From: Arthrobacter sp.
GTDB taxonomy: Bacteria; Actinomycetota; Actinomycetes; Actinomycetales; Micrococcaceae
NCBI GenBank assembly: GCA_026393275.1
Contig: JAPLAM010000087.1
Span: 1 to 64,000, forward strand
Direction of reading: 5' to 3'
DNA: 64,000 nucleotides
In this document: positions 21,020 through 30,878 of the stretch, one piece after another
Numbering within the stretch: the stretch's first letter is position 1
How the letters are laid out: each line of letters begins with the position of its first letter
The notes under the pieces: model-generated
What the model was told of the DNA's origin: nothing
Database searches by the model: none
The model's input: the letters and a program-made list of their open reading frames with translations, nothing else
Made by a program: the position numbers and the translations under genes

Positions 21020-21403
21020 ATGCTCAAAGATCAACCGGTCGGGGCCGTGCTGCCGGCCGCGGACATCGCCCGCGCGCGCGATTTCTACCGCGACAAGCTC
21101 GGACTCGAACCCGACAACCCGGACGCCGGGGACAACCTGCAGTACACGTGCGGCTCTGGCAGCAGGTTCCTGTTGTACCAGACGTCCAACGTCGGAACGG
21201 CCAAGAACACCCAGCTCGGGTGGATGGTCACTGACGTGCCGGCCACTGTCGCGGAACTCCGCGCCGCAGGGGTCGTCTTCGAGGACTACGATTTCCCCGG
21301 CCTGAAAACCGAGGACGGCGTCGCCACCCTGCCGGACGGCAGTTCCGCGGCGTGGTTCCTGGACAGCGAGGGCAACATCCTGAACCTGAACTCAGGGATG
21401 TAA
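21020..21403 (+). CDS. VOC family (glyoxalase-fold) protein
   Basis: 127 residues of the vicinal oxygen chelate superfamily: VGAVLPAADIARARDFYRDKLGLEP at the start, and a C-terminal strand LPDGSSAAWFLDSEGNILNL. Small members are lyases, dioxygenases or antibiotic-binding proteins; nothing here decides. ATG at 21020 is chosen by GGAAAGGA about 6-10 bp upstream; an upstream in-frame ATG at 20936 would overlap the divergent DinB start. Confidence 0.8.
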   Translation: MLKDQPVGAVLPAADIARARDFYRDKLGLEPDNPDAGDNLQYTCGSGSRFLLYQTSNVGTAKNTQLGWMVTDVPATVAELRAAGVVFEDYDFPGLKTEDGVATLPDGSSAAWFLDSEGNILNLNSGM

Positions 21404-21475
21404 AACTCCGGGGCCGATCCCGGGGAGGCCGTTGCCGCGCTCCAGACGCTCTCGCAGATCCTGCCGCGCTATCGA

Positions 21476-21516
21476 CGACGCTCCCGCACTCCCGGGCGGG
21501 ATGTGCGGGAGCGTCG
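21476..21516. terminator. Terminator between the VOC gene and parC
   Basis: A perfect 14-bp stem (CGACGCTCCCGCAC with its complement at 21503-21516) and 13-nt loop, followed on the plus strand by GACGTTTGT. It lies between convergent genes and can serve both. Confidence 0.7.
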
Positions 21517-21526
21517 GACGTTTGTA

Positions 21527-24061
21527 CTAGGCTTCCGCCGCGGATTCCTCGGTCCAGGCCATGCTCGGGCCGATCGCGTCGATGGCCTGCGAGAGCGGGA
21601 TGCCGGAGCCGTCGCGCCGGCCATGCTCGACCGGCAGTGACCGGGCCACCCCGGCCAGCGAGGATGCCTTCGCCGGTCCGTGGCCGGCCCAGGCGAGCAG
21701 CAGCGTATCTTCGCCCTTGAGGAAGCGGTGGGCCCGGACGCCGGCCGTGCCGCGGCCCTTGGCCGGGTATTCGGTGAGGGGCGTGACCTTGGCGGCGCCC
21801 GGCGCGGTGCCCGGCAGCGCGCCTTCGGTGCCGGCGATCGTGACCACCACGGCGGCGTCGTCGGTGGGGCTAGCCGTGCCGAAGTGCAGCACCTGGTCGC
21901 CGGCGGCCAGCTTGATCCCGGCCATGCCGCCCGCGGTGCGGCCCTGCGGCCGGACGGCGGAGGCGCTGAAGTGCAGCAGCTGGGCCTGGCGCGTCACGAA
22001 TACCAGCTCGACGTCGTTGCCGGCGGCGGGCTCGACGCCCACCAGGGTGTCCTTGTCCTTGAGCGCGATCACTTCCCAGTCTTCGCGGTTCAGCGGGTAG
22101 TCCGGCTGGACGCGCTTAACCACACCCTGGGCGGTGCCGAGGGCGAGGACCTGGTCCAGCGGCACGAACGCGACGAGGGATTCGCCCTTGAGCAGGGTAA
22201 TGAAGTCCTTGGCGGGGACGCCGCCGGCCATGTTGGGGGTGCCGGAGGTGGGCGGCAACACCGGCATGTCCATCACCTGGAGCCGCAGCATGCGGCCCTG
22301 CGACGTGACCGCGGCGATCTCCCCGCGTGCGGAGGTCTTGATGACGGAGCGGAACACGTCGTGCCGGGCCCGCGGCCCGGCCTCGGCGAGGCTGTCCTGG
22401 TTCGCCGTGCGGGCGATCTGGCCGGACACCGTCAGGATGGCCCAGCAGGGGTCGTCGGAGATTTCCAGGGCCAGCGGGGCGGCCTTGCCCTTGGCGCCGG
22501 GGGCGGCGGCGAGGGCGGCGGCGACCGTGGGGGAGACGGCCTCGGATTCGGGCAGCACGGTCCGGCGCGGGGTGCCGTACTTGTCCGCGAGTTCGCCGAG
22601 CTCGTCGGACACCAGCGTCCGCAGCAACTCGGGGGAGTCGAGGATGGCCTGGAGCTCGGCGATCTCCCGGCGGAGCTCCTCCTGCTCCTTCTCCAGCTCG
22701 ATCCGGGAGTACTTGGTCAGCTGCCGGAGCCGGAGTTCCAGGATGTAGTTGGCCTGGATTTCGGAGAGGTCGTAAATGGACATCAGCCGGGTGCGGGCCT
22801 CGGCGGACTCCTCCGAAGAGCGGATGATCTGGATGACCTCGTCGATGTCCACGATCGCGATGAGCATGCCCTCGACCAGGTGCAGCCGGTCCTTCTTCTT
22901 ACCCAGCCGGAAGGAGGTGCGGCGGCGCACCACGTTGATTCGGTGGTCGACGTAGACGGACAGCAGTTCCAGCAGGCCCAGGGTCTGCGGCTGGCCGTCG
23001 ACCAGGGTGACGTTGTTGATGCCGAAGGAGTCCTCCATCGGCGTGAAGCGGTAGAGCTGCTGGAGCACGGCGTTCGGGTTGAAGCCGTTCTTCAGTTCAA
23101 TCACGAGCCGCAGGCCGTGCTGGCGGTCGGTGAGGTCCACGACGTCGCTGATGCCGGTCAGTTTCTTGCTGTTGACCGCATCCTTGATCTTCTCGATCAC
23201 CTTCTCCGGGCCCACCATGTACGGCAGTTCCGTGACCACCAGGCCGGTGCGGCGCGCCGAGAGCTGTTCGACGTCGACCTTGGCCCGCGTCTTGAAGGAG
23301 CCGCGTCCGGTGGCGTAGGCGTCGCGGATGCCGTCCAGGCCCACGATCCGGCCGCCGGTGGGCAGGTCCGGGCCGGGGACGAACTTCATGATGTCCTCGA
23401 GCGTGGCGTCCGGCTGCGCGATCAGGTGCCGGGCCGCCGCCACCACTTCGCCCAGGTTGTGCGGGGCCATGTTGGTGGCCATGCCCACGGCGATGCCCGT
23501 GGCGCCGTTGACCAGGAGGTTCGGGAACGCAGCCGGCAAAACCTCCGGCTGGGTGAGCTGGTTGTCGTAGTTGGGGACGAAGTCGACCACGTCTTCATCG
23601 AGGTGGTCGGTCAGGGTCAGCGCCGCCGCCGCCAGCCGCGCCTCGGTGTACCGCGGGGCGGCCGGGCCGTCGTCGAGCGAGCCGAAGTTGCCGTGGCCGT
23701 CGATCAGGGGCAGCCGCAGGGAGAAGCTCTGCGCCATCCGGACCATGGCGTCGTAGATGGCGGAGTCACCGTGCGGGTGCAGCTTACCCATCACCTCACC
23801 CACCACCCGAGCACTCTTGACGTGGCCGCGGTCCGGGCGCAGGCCCATCTCGCTCATCATGTACAGGATGCGCCGCTGGACCGGCTTGAGGCCGTCGCGG
23901 GCGTCAGGCAACGCCCGGGAATAGATGACCGAATAGGCGTACTCCAGGAACGAGCCTTCCATTTCGGAAGTGACGTCGATGTCGACGATGTTCTCGACAA
24001 AATTCGCTGCGGAATCCTGGTTGGCTTTCCCTGCCGGGGGCGTGGTTTGGCGGCGTGCCAT
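21527..24061 (-). CDS. parC: Type IIA DNA topoisomerase subunit A (ParC-type, topoisomerase IV)
   Basis: DNA cleavage/rejoining subunit, partner of ParE at 9.3 kb. 844 residues: winged-helix domain with the quinolone-region helix [14 protein letters not shown] and catalytic Tyr138 in PRYTEARLA, tower and coiled-coil with [21 protein letters not shown], then a beta-pinwheel C-terminal domain. No GyrA box (QRRGGKG) is seen; the corresponding blades carry degenerate turns such as GRTAGGMAG and KGRGTAGVR, which favours ParC over GyrA. ATG at 24061. It is divergent from the GNAT/acyl-CoA-synthetase gene across 67 bp. About 10 kb separates it from parE, filled by the cyd block. Confidence 0.88.
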   Translation of the reverse strand: MARRQTTPPAGKANQDSAANFVENIVDIDVTSEMEGSFLEYAYSVIYSRALPDARDGLKPVQRRILYMMSEMGLRPDRGHVKSARVVGEVMGKLHPHGDSAIYDAMVRMAQSFSLRLPLIDGHGNFGSLDDGPAAPRYTEARLAAAALTLTDHLDEDVVDFVPNYDNQLTQPEVLPAAFPNLLVNGATGIAVGMATNMAPHNLGEVVAAARHLIAQPDATLEDIMKFVPGPDLPTGGRIVGLDGIRDAYATGRGSFKTRAKVDVEQLSARRTGLVVTELPYMVGPEKVIEKIKDAVNSKKLTGISDVVDLTDRQHGLRLVIELKNGFNPNAVLQQLYRFTPMEDSFGINNVTLVDGQPQTLGLLELLSVYVDHRINVVRRRTSFRLGKKKDRLHLVEGMLIAIVDIDEVIQIIRSSEESAEARTRLMSIYDLSEIQANYILELRLRQLTKYSRIELEKEQEELRREIAELQAILDSPELLRTLVSDELGELADKYGTPRRTVLPESEAVSPTVAAALAAAPGAKGKAAPLALEISDDPCWAILTVSGQIARTANQDSLAEAGPRARHDVFRSVIKTSARGEIAAVTSQGRMLRLQVMDMPVLPPTSGTPNMAGGVPAKDFITLLKGESLVAFVPLDQVLALGTAQGVVKRVQPDYPLNREDWEVIALKDKDTLVGVEPAAGNDVELVFVTRQAQLLHFSASAVRPQGRTAGGMAGIKLAAGDQVLHFGTASPTDDAAVVVTIAGTEGALPGTAPGAAKVTPLTEYPAKGRGTAGVRAHRFLKGEDTLLLAWAGHGPAKASSLAGVARSLPVEHGRRDGSGIPLSQAIDAIGPSMAWTEESAAEA

Positions 24062-24116
24062 GAGGCTGGTGGGTCCTTCTGAGGGGTACTAAGCGTGTGC
24101 TGCTTAAGTTAATGAC

Positions 24117-24122
24117 TAGGCT
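24117..24122 (+). promoter_or_regulatory. -10 box of a probable leaderless promoter inside a palindrome
   Basis: TAGGCT, 6 nt, ATG at 24129. The box is half of the perfect 13-bp palindrome TAGGCTAAGCCTA (24117-24129), which ends on the start codon's A. A dimeric regulator could bind there, or it may be chance. Confidence 0.5.
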
Positions 24123-24128
24123 AAGCCT

Positions 24129-26852
24129 ATGGTGGATCAGCCCGCGGACGGCGTATATCCGGAACATTGGGAAGCCGATGTCGTGCTGCGCGACGGCGGA
24201 ACGGCGCACCTTCGCCCCATCCACCCCGCCGACGCCGACGCCGTCCAGGCCTTCCACGTGGGCCAGTCGCAGACCTCGATCTACATGCGCTTCTTCGCGT
24301 TCAAGTCCAAGCTTTCGGCCAAGGAACTCAAGCGTTTCACCGAGGTCGATTACAACGACCGGGTGGCCCTCGTGATCACCATCGGCGGCGAAATCCTGGG
24401 CATCGGCCGCTACGACCGGCTCGATGACCCGGAAGAGGCAGAGGTGGCCTTCAACATCGCCGACGCCCACCAGGGCCGCGGCATCGGCTCCATCCTGCTC
24501 GAACACCTCGCCGCCGCCGCGCGGGAGCACGGTATCCGCAAGTTCAGTGCCGAGGTCCTCCCGGAGAACCGCAAGATGCTGATGGTCTTCTCCGACGCCG
24601 GCTACGACGTTAAACGGCACTTCGACGACGGCGTCGTGAGCCTCGAGTTCAACATCGACCCGACGGACAAGTCCCGGGCCGTGATGGAGTCCCGCGAGCA
24701 CCGCGCCGAGGCGCGCAGCATCCAGGAACTCCTGGCCCCGGCGTCGGTGGCCGTGATCGGGGCCAGCCGCAAGTGGGGCACCGTGGGCTACCAGCTGCTG
24801 GAGCACATCGTCGAGGGCCGCTTCACCGGCCCGGTCTACGCGATCAACCCCGAAGCCCTGGAACTGGCCGGCATGCTCTCCTTCGCCCGGCTCGCCGACG
24901 TCCCCGGCCCGGTCAAACTCGCCGTCATCGCTGTCCCCTACGACGAGGTCGCCAACGTGGTCCAGGACTGCGGGGAGGCCGGCGTCAAGGGAATCGTGCT
25001 GGCCACCGCCGGCTACGCGGAAGACGGCGAACGCGGCCTCGCCCGGCAGCGCGAGCTGGTCCGCCAGGCCCGCGCCAACGGCATGCGCGTGATCGGCCCG
25101 TCGTCGCTCGGGATCGTCAACACCAACCCCGCCGTGTCGCTCAACGCCTCGATGGCGCCGTCCCTGGCCCGCCGCGGCGCCCTGGGCCTGTTCAGCCAGT
25201 CCGCGGCGATCGGCGTTTCGCTTTACGCCGCCTCCAGCCGACGCCGGGTGGGCCTGTCCACGTTCCTCTCCGCGGGCAACCGAGCCGACGTGTCCGGCAA
25301 CGACATGATGCAGTTCTGGGAGGATGACGCCGACACCACCGCCGTTGGGCTCTACCTTGAATCCATCGGCAACCCGCGCAAGTTCTCCCGGCTGGCCCGG
25401 CGGCTCGCACGGACCAAACCCGTGATCGTGGCCAAGTCCGACGCCATGGGGCTGAACCTGCCGCCGGGCCACTCCGTGCGCACCACGCAGGCGCCGCCCG
25501 AGGCCCTGGACGCCATGATGCGCCAGGCCGGGGTGATCCGGGTGGAAACGATCGAAGAGCTGATGGACGTGGCCCAGATTGTCTCCAGCCAGCCGCTGCC
25601 GCACGGGCCCGGCGTGGCCGTGTTCAGCAACTCCGGGGCGCTCGGCAAGGTGGTGGCGGACAGTGCGGCCGCGGCCGGGCTGGATGTGGACCGCATCGTC
25701 ACCGACGTCGATCTGGATGCCGGCATGTCCCGGGCGCTGCCGGCGCTGCGGCGCAGCCTGCAGGAGACACTGACCAGCGAGTCGGTTCACGCGGTTGTGG
25801 TGGCCCTGCTGCCGGCCCGCGGGCTCACCGTCGAAAAGATCGGCGCGGTCCTGGCAGAGTGCTCGGCCGCCGCCGGGAAGCCCGTCGTGGCCGCTTTCAC
25901 CGGCATCCTGGACCCCTCCGTCTACGTCGAGGGCATGGTCGGATCCGCCGCCGGAGCCGCAGCCACGGAAGACGCCGCTGTCGAACCGGCCGCCGCGGTG
26001 CCCTGCTACTCCAACCCCGGGGCCGCCGTCGCCGCCCTGGCCGCGGTGGTCCGCTACGCCCAGTGGGTGGTCCGCGACCACGGTTTCTTCGTGGAACCCG
26101 ACGGCTGCGATCCCGAAGCCGCCCACGAGGACCTGGAGGAGCTGCTCCGGCCCGTCGGCGGCGACCAGCTGGTCCGGCTGGACCCGGCAGCGGCCGCGAA
26201 GCTGCTGGGCCGCTACGGCATCCGCGTGCTTGTCTCCGATGGCTTCGAGAGCGACGACGACGCCGTCGCCGCGGCCGACCGGCTCGGCTGGCCGGTGGCG
26301 CTCAAGACCACCGACCCGGCCCTGCGGCACCGCCTCGACCTCGGCGGGGTGCGCCTTGACATCCAGGACGCCGACTCGCTGCGCAGCAACATCGCCCAGA
26401 TGCGCAAGTCGCTGCAGCGCTACGGCTCGCCGTCCCTCGAGGTGCAGTCCATGGCCCCGGTGGGGCAAGCCTGCACCTTCCGCGCCATCGAAGACCCGCT
26501 GCTGGGCCCCGTGGTGTCCTTCGGGCTGGCCGGTGACGCCGTCAACCTGCTCGACGACTGGGCGCACCGCGTTCCGCCGCTCTCCGGCGCCGACCTCCAC
26601 GACTTCATCCGCGCGCCCCGCGCCGCCCGCAAACTCTTCGGCTACCAGGGCCTGCCTGCCGTCGACGCCGCCGCACTCGAGAACCTGGCGGCCCGGCTCA
26701 CCCGGCTCAAGGACAACCACCCCGAGATCGCCCTGGTGGAATTCAACCCGGTCCTGGCCGGACCCGACGGCGCCGTGATCCTGGCCGCCGACGTCCGGAT
26801 TGCCAACGCCGCCCAGCGCACCGACACGGCCCGGCGCGCCATGCGCAGCTAG
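24129..26852 (+). CDS. GNAT acetyltransferase fused to an NDP-forming acyl-CoA synthetase-like module
   Basis: 907 residues: N-terminal GNAT domain (about 10-175, with AHQGRGIGSILLEHL at 113), CoA-binding domain (SVAVIGASRKWGTVGY at 207), succinyl-CoA-ligase-like domains (about 340-650) and a C-terminal ATP-grasp domain (from GRYGIRVLV, about 694). This is the architecture of bacterial Pat protein-lysine acetyltransferases that modify acyl-CoA synthetases. The phosphohistidine position keeps His (GHSVRT, about 446), but the following GALAG consensus is lost, while the ATP-grasp HRLDLGGV keeps the HKSDVGGV-type His. The synthetase half is therefore probably degenerate or regulatory. Monocistronic, divergent from parC. 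Confidence 0.88.
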   Translation: MVDQPADGVYPEHWEADVVLRDGGTAHLRPIHPADADAVQAFHVGQSQTSIYMRFFAFKSKLSAKELKRFTEVDYNDRVALVITIGGEILGIGRYDRLDDPEEAEVAFNIADAHQGRGIGSILLEHLAAAAREHGIRKFSAEVLPENRKMLMVFSDAGYDVKRHFDDGVVSLEFNIDPTDKSRAVMESREHRAEARSIQELLAPASVAVIGASRKWGTVGYQLLEHIVEGRFTGPVYAINPEALELAGMLSFARLADVPGPVKLAVIAVPYDEVANVVQDCGEAGVKGIVLATAGYAEDGERGLARQRELVRQARANGMRVIGPSSLGIVNTNPAVSLNASMAPSLARRGALGLFSQSAAIGVSLYAASSRRRVGLSTFLSAGNRADVSGNDMMQFWEDDADTTAVGLYLESIGNPRKFSRLARRLARTKPVIVAKSDAMGLNLPPGHSVRTTQAPPEALDAMMRQAGVIRVETIEELMDVAQIVSSQPLPHGPGVAVFSNSGALGKVVADSAAAAGLDVDRIVTDVDLDAGMSRALPALRRSLQETLTSESVHAVVVALLPARGLTVEKIGAVLAECSAAAGKPVVAAFTGILDPSVYVEGMVGSAAGAAATEDAAVEPAAAVPCYSNPGAAVAALAAVVRYAQWVVRDHGFFVEPDGCDPEAAHEDLEELLRPVGGDQLVRLDPAAAAKLLGRYGIRVLVSDGFESDDDAVAAADRLGWPVALKTTDPALRHRLDLGGVRLDIQDADSLRSNIAQMRKSLQRYGSPSLEVQSMAPVGQACTFRAIEDPLLGPVVSFGLAGDAVNLLDDWAHRVPPLSGADLHDFIRAPRAARKLFGYQGLPAVDAAALENLAARLTRLKDNHPEIALVEFNPVLAGPDGAVILAADVRIANAAQRTDTARRAMRS

Positions 26853-26881
26853 CGGCGCCGGTCGCAGCCAGCGGCGCCGCT
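26851..26881 (+). terminator. Hairpin at the end of the GNAT/acyl-CoA synthetase gene
   Basis: A 9-bp perfect GC stem (AGCGGCGCC with GGCGCCGCT) and 13-nt loop overlapping the stop codon. No T-run. Confidence 0.4.
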
Positions 26882-26968
26882 AACGGCGCAGCCCCGTGCC
26901 GCCGCCCCGTGCCGCCCGGCCGGGGGCGCGGTTAGCAAGTCCCCGGCCGATCTGTGAAAATGGAAGCC

Positions 26969-27709
26969 ATGAGCTCCCAGCCTCCAGCATCCCAGCCCCA
27001 GGCGTCCGTCCCCGGCCGCCACGGGCAGCACCAAGGCCTGCACGACCACAGCGCGCAGGGCCAGAGCCTGGAAGGCGCCCTCCAGCAGGCCGGCTTTTAC
27101 CCCCGCCTGGTGGCCGACGTCGTCGCCGACGCCCTGGACGGCCGCGACTGCGTGGCCCACCTGGTCCACCTCGAAACCCACTTCGACCGGGCCGAGGTGC
27201 GCCGGCACATCACCGTGCTCGTGCTGACCGAGGACATGCTGGTCATCACCCACGTGGACGACCAGCAACTCGACGAGGCCGGCGAGCAGACCGTCGCCCA
27301 GGTCTCCACCGAATCCGTTCCGGTGACGCAGATCCGTTCCGTGGTGCTCAGCTACGTCTACGCCCAGCCGCAGGACTATAAGCCCTCCGACCCGGTCCGG
27401 GAGCTGACCCTCTCGATCGCCTGGTCCGGCGGCCAACGCCTCGACATGGGCCCGGCCAGCTGCGGCGACCCGCAGTGCGAGGCCGACCACGGCTACAGCG
27501 GCACGATCGCGCAGGAGGACATCGTGCTGCGGATCAGCGCCGAAGCCGACGGCCTGCAGGCCGTCCAGGATGCCAAGCTGTTCGCCCGGGCCCTCCGGGC
27601 CGTGAACACCGGATCCACCGCCCCCGCCCCGCACGGCGTGTCCGCGCTGCCCCCGCGCGCCCGCGCCGGCGTCTTCGGGACCCGCCTCAGCCGCGGCCAC
27701 CAGCGCTGA
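26969..27709 (+). CDS. DUF5998 family protein
   Basis: 246 residues, similar to actinobacterial DUF5998 proteins found next to an alkaline-phosphatase-like gene. Recognisable stretches are LEGALQQAGFYPRLVADVV, CVAHLVHLETHFDRAEVRRHITVL and LVITHVDDQQLDEAG. A CGDPQCEADH stretch (about residue 165) has two cysteines and a histidine, but no clear metal motif. Function unknown. ATG at 26969 is taken for its GGAAG spacing; GTG 26954 and ATG 26960 are in-frame alternatives. It ends 1 bp before the next start, so the two are translationally coupled. Confidence 0.72.
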   Translation: MSSQPPASQPQASVPGRHGQHQGLHDHSAQGQSLEGALQQAGFYPRLVADVVADALDGRDCVAHLVHLETHFDRAEVRRHITVLVLTEDMLVITHVDDQQLDEAGEQTVAQVSTESVPVTQIRSVVLSYVYAQPQDYKPSDPVRELTLSIAWSGGQRLDMGPASCGDPQCEADHGYSGTIAQEDIVLRISAEADGLQAVQDAKLFARALRAVNTGSTAPAPHGVSALPPRARAGVFGTRLSRGHQR

Positions 27710-27710
27710 A

Positions 27711-28991
27711 ATGGTGCCGGACCGCGCGCCCGAGTTCCCGGAACCCGCACCGCAGACGCCCCTCCGGACCCCCGGCGGTCCCGCCGTTCTGCCGGCACCC
27801 CCGGCCTACGGGGAGCGTTCCATCGCCGAGGTCTTCACCAGCGCCGCGGCCAGCCTGGGCGTCCCCGGTTTCGCGAACCGGCTGAACCTACCCGCGGCGA
27901 AGCACGTCTGCGTCGTCCTGGCCGACGGCCTGGGCCGGCAACTGCTCAAACAGAAGTCCGCGCACACGCCGTTCCTGCGCTCGGTGCTGCAGGCCGGCCA
28001 GGGCGCCGTGCCGGTGTGGCTCGATGCCGCCTTCCCGTCCACGACGGCCGCGTCGCTGGCCAGCTTCGGCACCGGCCTGCCCGCCGGACAGCACGGGATG
28101 GTGGGCTACGACGTCCTCGACCCGGACCAGGACCGGGTGGTCAACATGCTCAACGGCTGGGATCCCGGCGTCGACCCGCAGCTTTGGCAGCCGATGCCGA
28201 CAGTATTCGAACGGGCCGCCGGGCATGTGGACGTCAGCACCGTCGGCCTGCCGCGGTTCAGCGATTCCGCCATGACCCGGGCCGCGCTCCGCGGCGGACG
28301 CTTCGTGGCCGGGAGCACCTCGCACGCCCGGACCGCGGCCGCGGCGGAGGCCATGGCCGGTGCGGAGAGTTCGCTGATGTATTTCTACGTCCACGAACTG
28401 GACAAGGCTGGCCACCGCTACGGCTTCCAGTCGCCGCAGTGGGAACACCAGCTTGAGGAGCTCGACGCCACGGTGCGGCGGCTCAGCGCCTCCCTTCCCG
28501 CCGGTACCACGGTGCTCGTCACCGGGGACCACGGCATGGTGGACGTGCCGGAATCGCAGCGGATCGACTATTCCGCGGAGGCTGAGCTGATTGCCGGAGT
28601 CCGGCACACGGCGGGGGAGCCTCGGATGGTCCACCTCTACCTCGAGGACGGGGCGGGCGACGCCGGGCGGCAGGGCCTGCTCGCGGCCTGGCGGGCGCGC
28701 TTCGGCGACCGGATCTGGGCGTTCACCCGGGAAGAGGCAGTGGCTGCGGGGCTCTTTGGCGAGGTCCGGGGCCCGGTCGGCCCGCGGATCGGCGACGTGA
28801 TGATTGCCGCCCGCGACGCGGTGGCCTTCTACGACACCCGCCGGGTTCCGGCCCGGGCGCTGGAGGTGGTCGGCCAGCATGGCTCACTGACCAAGGCCGA
28901 ACGTGAGGTTCCGCTGCTGTGCTTCCCGGCCGAAGGGAAGGCCGGCGGCGCCAGGACCAGAAAAACGGCCGGGGCAGCAAGCCGCCGCTGA
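27711..28991 (+). CDS. Alkaline phosphatase superfamily phosphodiesterase / nucleotide pyrophosphatase
   Basis: 426 residues of the type I phosphodiesterase/nucleotide pyrophosphatase branch. Metal and nucleophile positions visible: VLADGLG (Asp about 69), nucleophile Thr in FPSTTAASL (about 109), HELDKAGHRYG (Asp and His) and TGDHGMVDVP (about 270). No signal peptide is seen; the N-terminus is Pro-rich, so it is likely cytosolic. Such genes flank DUF5998 and sepH in related genomes. Substrate not determinable. It is convergent with sepH, 43 bp apart, with no terminator evident between them. Confidence 0.85.
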   Translation: MVPDRAPEFPEPAPQTPLRTPGGPAVLPAPPAYGERSIAEVFTSAAASLGVPGFANRLNLPAAKHVCVVLADGLGRQLLKQKSAHTPFLRSVLQAGQGAVPVWLDAAFPSTTAASLASFGTGLPAGQHGMVGYDVLDPDQDRVVNMLNGWDPGVDPQLWQPMPTVFERAAGHVDVSTVGLPRFSDSAMTRAALRGGRFVAGSTSHARTAAAAEAMAGAESSLMYFYVHELDKAGHRYGFQSPQWEHQLEELDATVRRLSASLPAGTTVLVTGDHGMVDVPESQRIDYSAEAELIAGVRHTAGEPRMVHLYLEDGAGDAGRQGLLAAWRARFGDRIWAFTREEAVAAGLFGEVRGPVGPRIGDVMIAARDAVAFYDTRRVPARALEVVGQHGSLTKAEREVPLLCFPAEGKAGGARTRKTAGAASRR

Positions 28992-29034
28992 TCCGCGGCC
29001 CGCAGGCTTCCGGCCCGACATCCGCCGGGACGGG

Positions 29035-30552
29035 TCAGTCCGTGCGGGTGCCGAAGACGATCTCATCCCAGCTGGGCACACTGGAGCGCTTGGGCTTGGC
29101 GGGCTGGCGTTCCGGCGTTTCCAGCTCCCGCTCGCTGCGCGCGGCGTCGCCGCGGGACGGATCAGCGCCTGATTGGTCAGTGCTCGATTGGTCAGTGCGT
29201 GACGGATCGGTGTTTGACCGGTCGGGACGGGAGTCGGCCTGCCGCCGCGACGGTCCGCCGCCCAGCAGTTCATCCAGGCCGGGGCTTGACGTCGGTCCGG
29301 TGCGGACCGGGCGCAGCTGCGAGGCCGCAATGGTGATCTCGCGGGTCTCGGTGCTGACCCCGTCGTGAAGCTTCAACACGTCGTCGTCGTTACTCTCCTG
29401 GTGCCGCGGTGCCAGGCTCAGGCGCGCCATCATCGAGGGCCGGGCATCCCGGCGGCGGGACAACACATCCGGACCAGCAGCGTCCGGACCAGCAGCGTCC
29501 GGACCAGCAACATTGGGACCCGCATCCGGGCCGGGGATGGAGTGCGGTTCGGTCCTGGCGGCCGGCGCCTTTTCTTCCGGCGTGTGTTCCGCGGACGCCT
29601 CGACGGCGGCGGCGTGATCGTCTTCGTTCGTCTCCGGCGGCGGCACCTCGGACGGCCGCGGGTGGGCGGCCGGCACACCGTTGGTCAGCAGCAGCGCGAG
29701 GGCATCGTCGGCGTCCTCGTCAAGGCCCAGGCGGTGGCCGCGGCGGGAACGGAGCATGTCCAGCAGCCCGTCGGCGTCCTTTTCCTGCTGGCCCAGGGGC
29801 TGGACTCCGTTGAGCTGAACAATGCTGAGCTGCGCCGTGGCGGTGCGCGCCGCGGCTTCCGCGTCGGTTTCAAAATCGAAGGGGCGGTCGGACACCGCGG
29901 AGAGACGCCGGGGCGGGACGGGGCCGTCCATGGGCTCGAGTTCGCTGAGCTGCTGGGCCCAGCGGTTGGCGTTCTGCAGCGACTTGCGTGCCGGGCTGAA
30001 CGTCCACATGGCGGGAGGTTCTTCACCGATTGCGGCCTGGGCGCCGGACTGCGTTTCGAACCGGGCCACCACGTTCCAGCTGCCGTCCGGGCGGCGCCAG
30101 GAGTCCCACTCCACGGAGCTCGGCTCGATCCCGTGGGCCCGGAGCCGGTGCGTGACCATGTCGTCCAGCGTGGCGGGCTGGTCGCCGAAGAAGGAGCGGT
30201 AGCTGTCGTGTCCCGCGGACGGGGAAGCTACTTCGATTTTGCGGGCCTGCTGGGCGACGTATTCACGCTCCGCCAGCACGGGTCCCTCGTAGCGCTGCAC
30301 CTTGGCCAGCGGGATGCCGGACAGGCCGGCCACCTCCTCGGCGGTGGCGCCGCTGCGGATCCTGGCCTGGATATCGCGGGGGGACATGGCAATGGGTTCG
30401 GCGCGCACGCCGGAACCGGCCTTGGCCGTTGTCCGGCTGGCCGCCGCCCGAAGCGCCTCATCGATCGGCAGCTGGAACATCGCGCCGCCGGCGCCACTCA
30501 ACAGGACATGCTCCCCGTCGTCGTGGACACCTACAAGCCGTAGATCCTGCAT
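29035..30552 (-). CDS. sepH: Septation protein SepH (DUF3071)
   Basis: Actinobacterial cell-division protein that binds FtsZ and stimulates its assembly (known for Streptomyces and Mycobacterium SepH). 505 residues: a conserved N-terminal DUF3071 domain (1-170) with the helix-turn-helix-like segment SGATAEEVAGLSGIPLAKVQRYEG, and a long, probably disordered Pro/Glu/Asp-rich C-terminal tail. The tail has two low-complexity repeat tracts: AGPDA-type 5-residue repeats (15-bp DNA units at 29466-29510) and a TDQS/TDPS tract near the C-terminus (29165-29215). ATG at 30552 with GGAGG 7 bp upstream, chosen over a 15-residue longer start. Confidence 0.9.
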   Translation of the reverse strand: MQDLRLVGVHDDGEHVLLSGAGGAMFQLPIDEALRAAASRTTAKAGSGVRAEPIAMSPRDIQARIRSGATAEEVAGLSGIPLAKVQRYEGPVLAEREYVAQQARKIEVASPSAGHDSYRSFFGDQPATLDDMVTHRLRAHGIEPSSVEWDSWRRPDGSWNVVARFETQSGAQAAIGEEPPAMWTFSPARKSLQNANRWAQQLSELEPMDGPVPPRRLSAVSDRPFDFETDAEAAARTATAQLSIVQLNGVQPLGQQEKDADGLLDMLRSRRGHRLGLDEDADDALALLLTNGVPAAHPRPSEVPPPETNEDDHAAAVEASAEHTPEEKAPAARTEPHSIPGPDAGPNVAGPDAAGPDAAGPDVLSRRRDARPSMMARLSLAPRHQESNDDDVLKLHDGVSTETREITIAASQLRPVRTGPTSSPGLDELLGGGPSRRQADSRPDRSNTDPSRTDQSSTDQSGADPSRGDAARSERELETPERQPAKPKRSSVPSWDEIVFGTRTD

Positions 30553-30878
30553 ACAAATCCTCCACCCTGGCATTACTAACATTCGAAACTCTGCCACCGA
30601 TGGGCTGCAATTCCGGTTAGGAGGGAGGGCGCGCCGTGATTTTCCGCGACTTTTCGCCCTATTCGGGCCGCCCGGGGCGGGCTTTCCCGGCGCCGAACCG
30701 CAGGCCTCTGGCGCTCGGGCCGGGAGTTAGGCAAAATGACCCGACGTCGGGCACAAAAAGCGCAGGTCCGGCGTTGTCATCGGTGAACTGAACCCGTACC
30801 CGGCCGCGGGGCCACCAGCCCCCGCCGGTACGGAGGCGGCGAACCAACCCAACGATTGCGGAGTGTGAGCAACAACTA

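Noticed and set aside
21680..24082. 800-codon open frame antisense to parC
   Set aside because: Third-position GC bias keeps it open; its sequence is low-complexity and the parC frame has catalytic motifs throughout.
23904..26720. Open reading frame of 938 codons on the minus strand opposite parC and the GNAT/acyl-CoA synthetase gene
   Set aside because: Antisense shadow typical of high-GC DNA: its product is Gly/Arg/His/Val-rich with no family features, while the sense frame encodes clear domains with motifs.
30553..30878. Additional short gene in the sepH/DUF4193 intergenic region
   Set aside because: Reading frames there are short, lack starts with ribosome-binding sites and lack family-like sequence; the region fits a divergent promoter.
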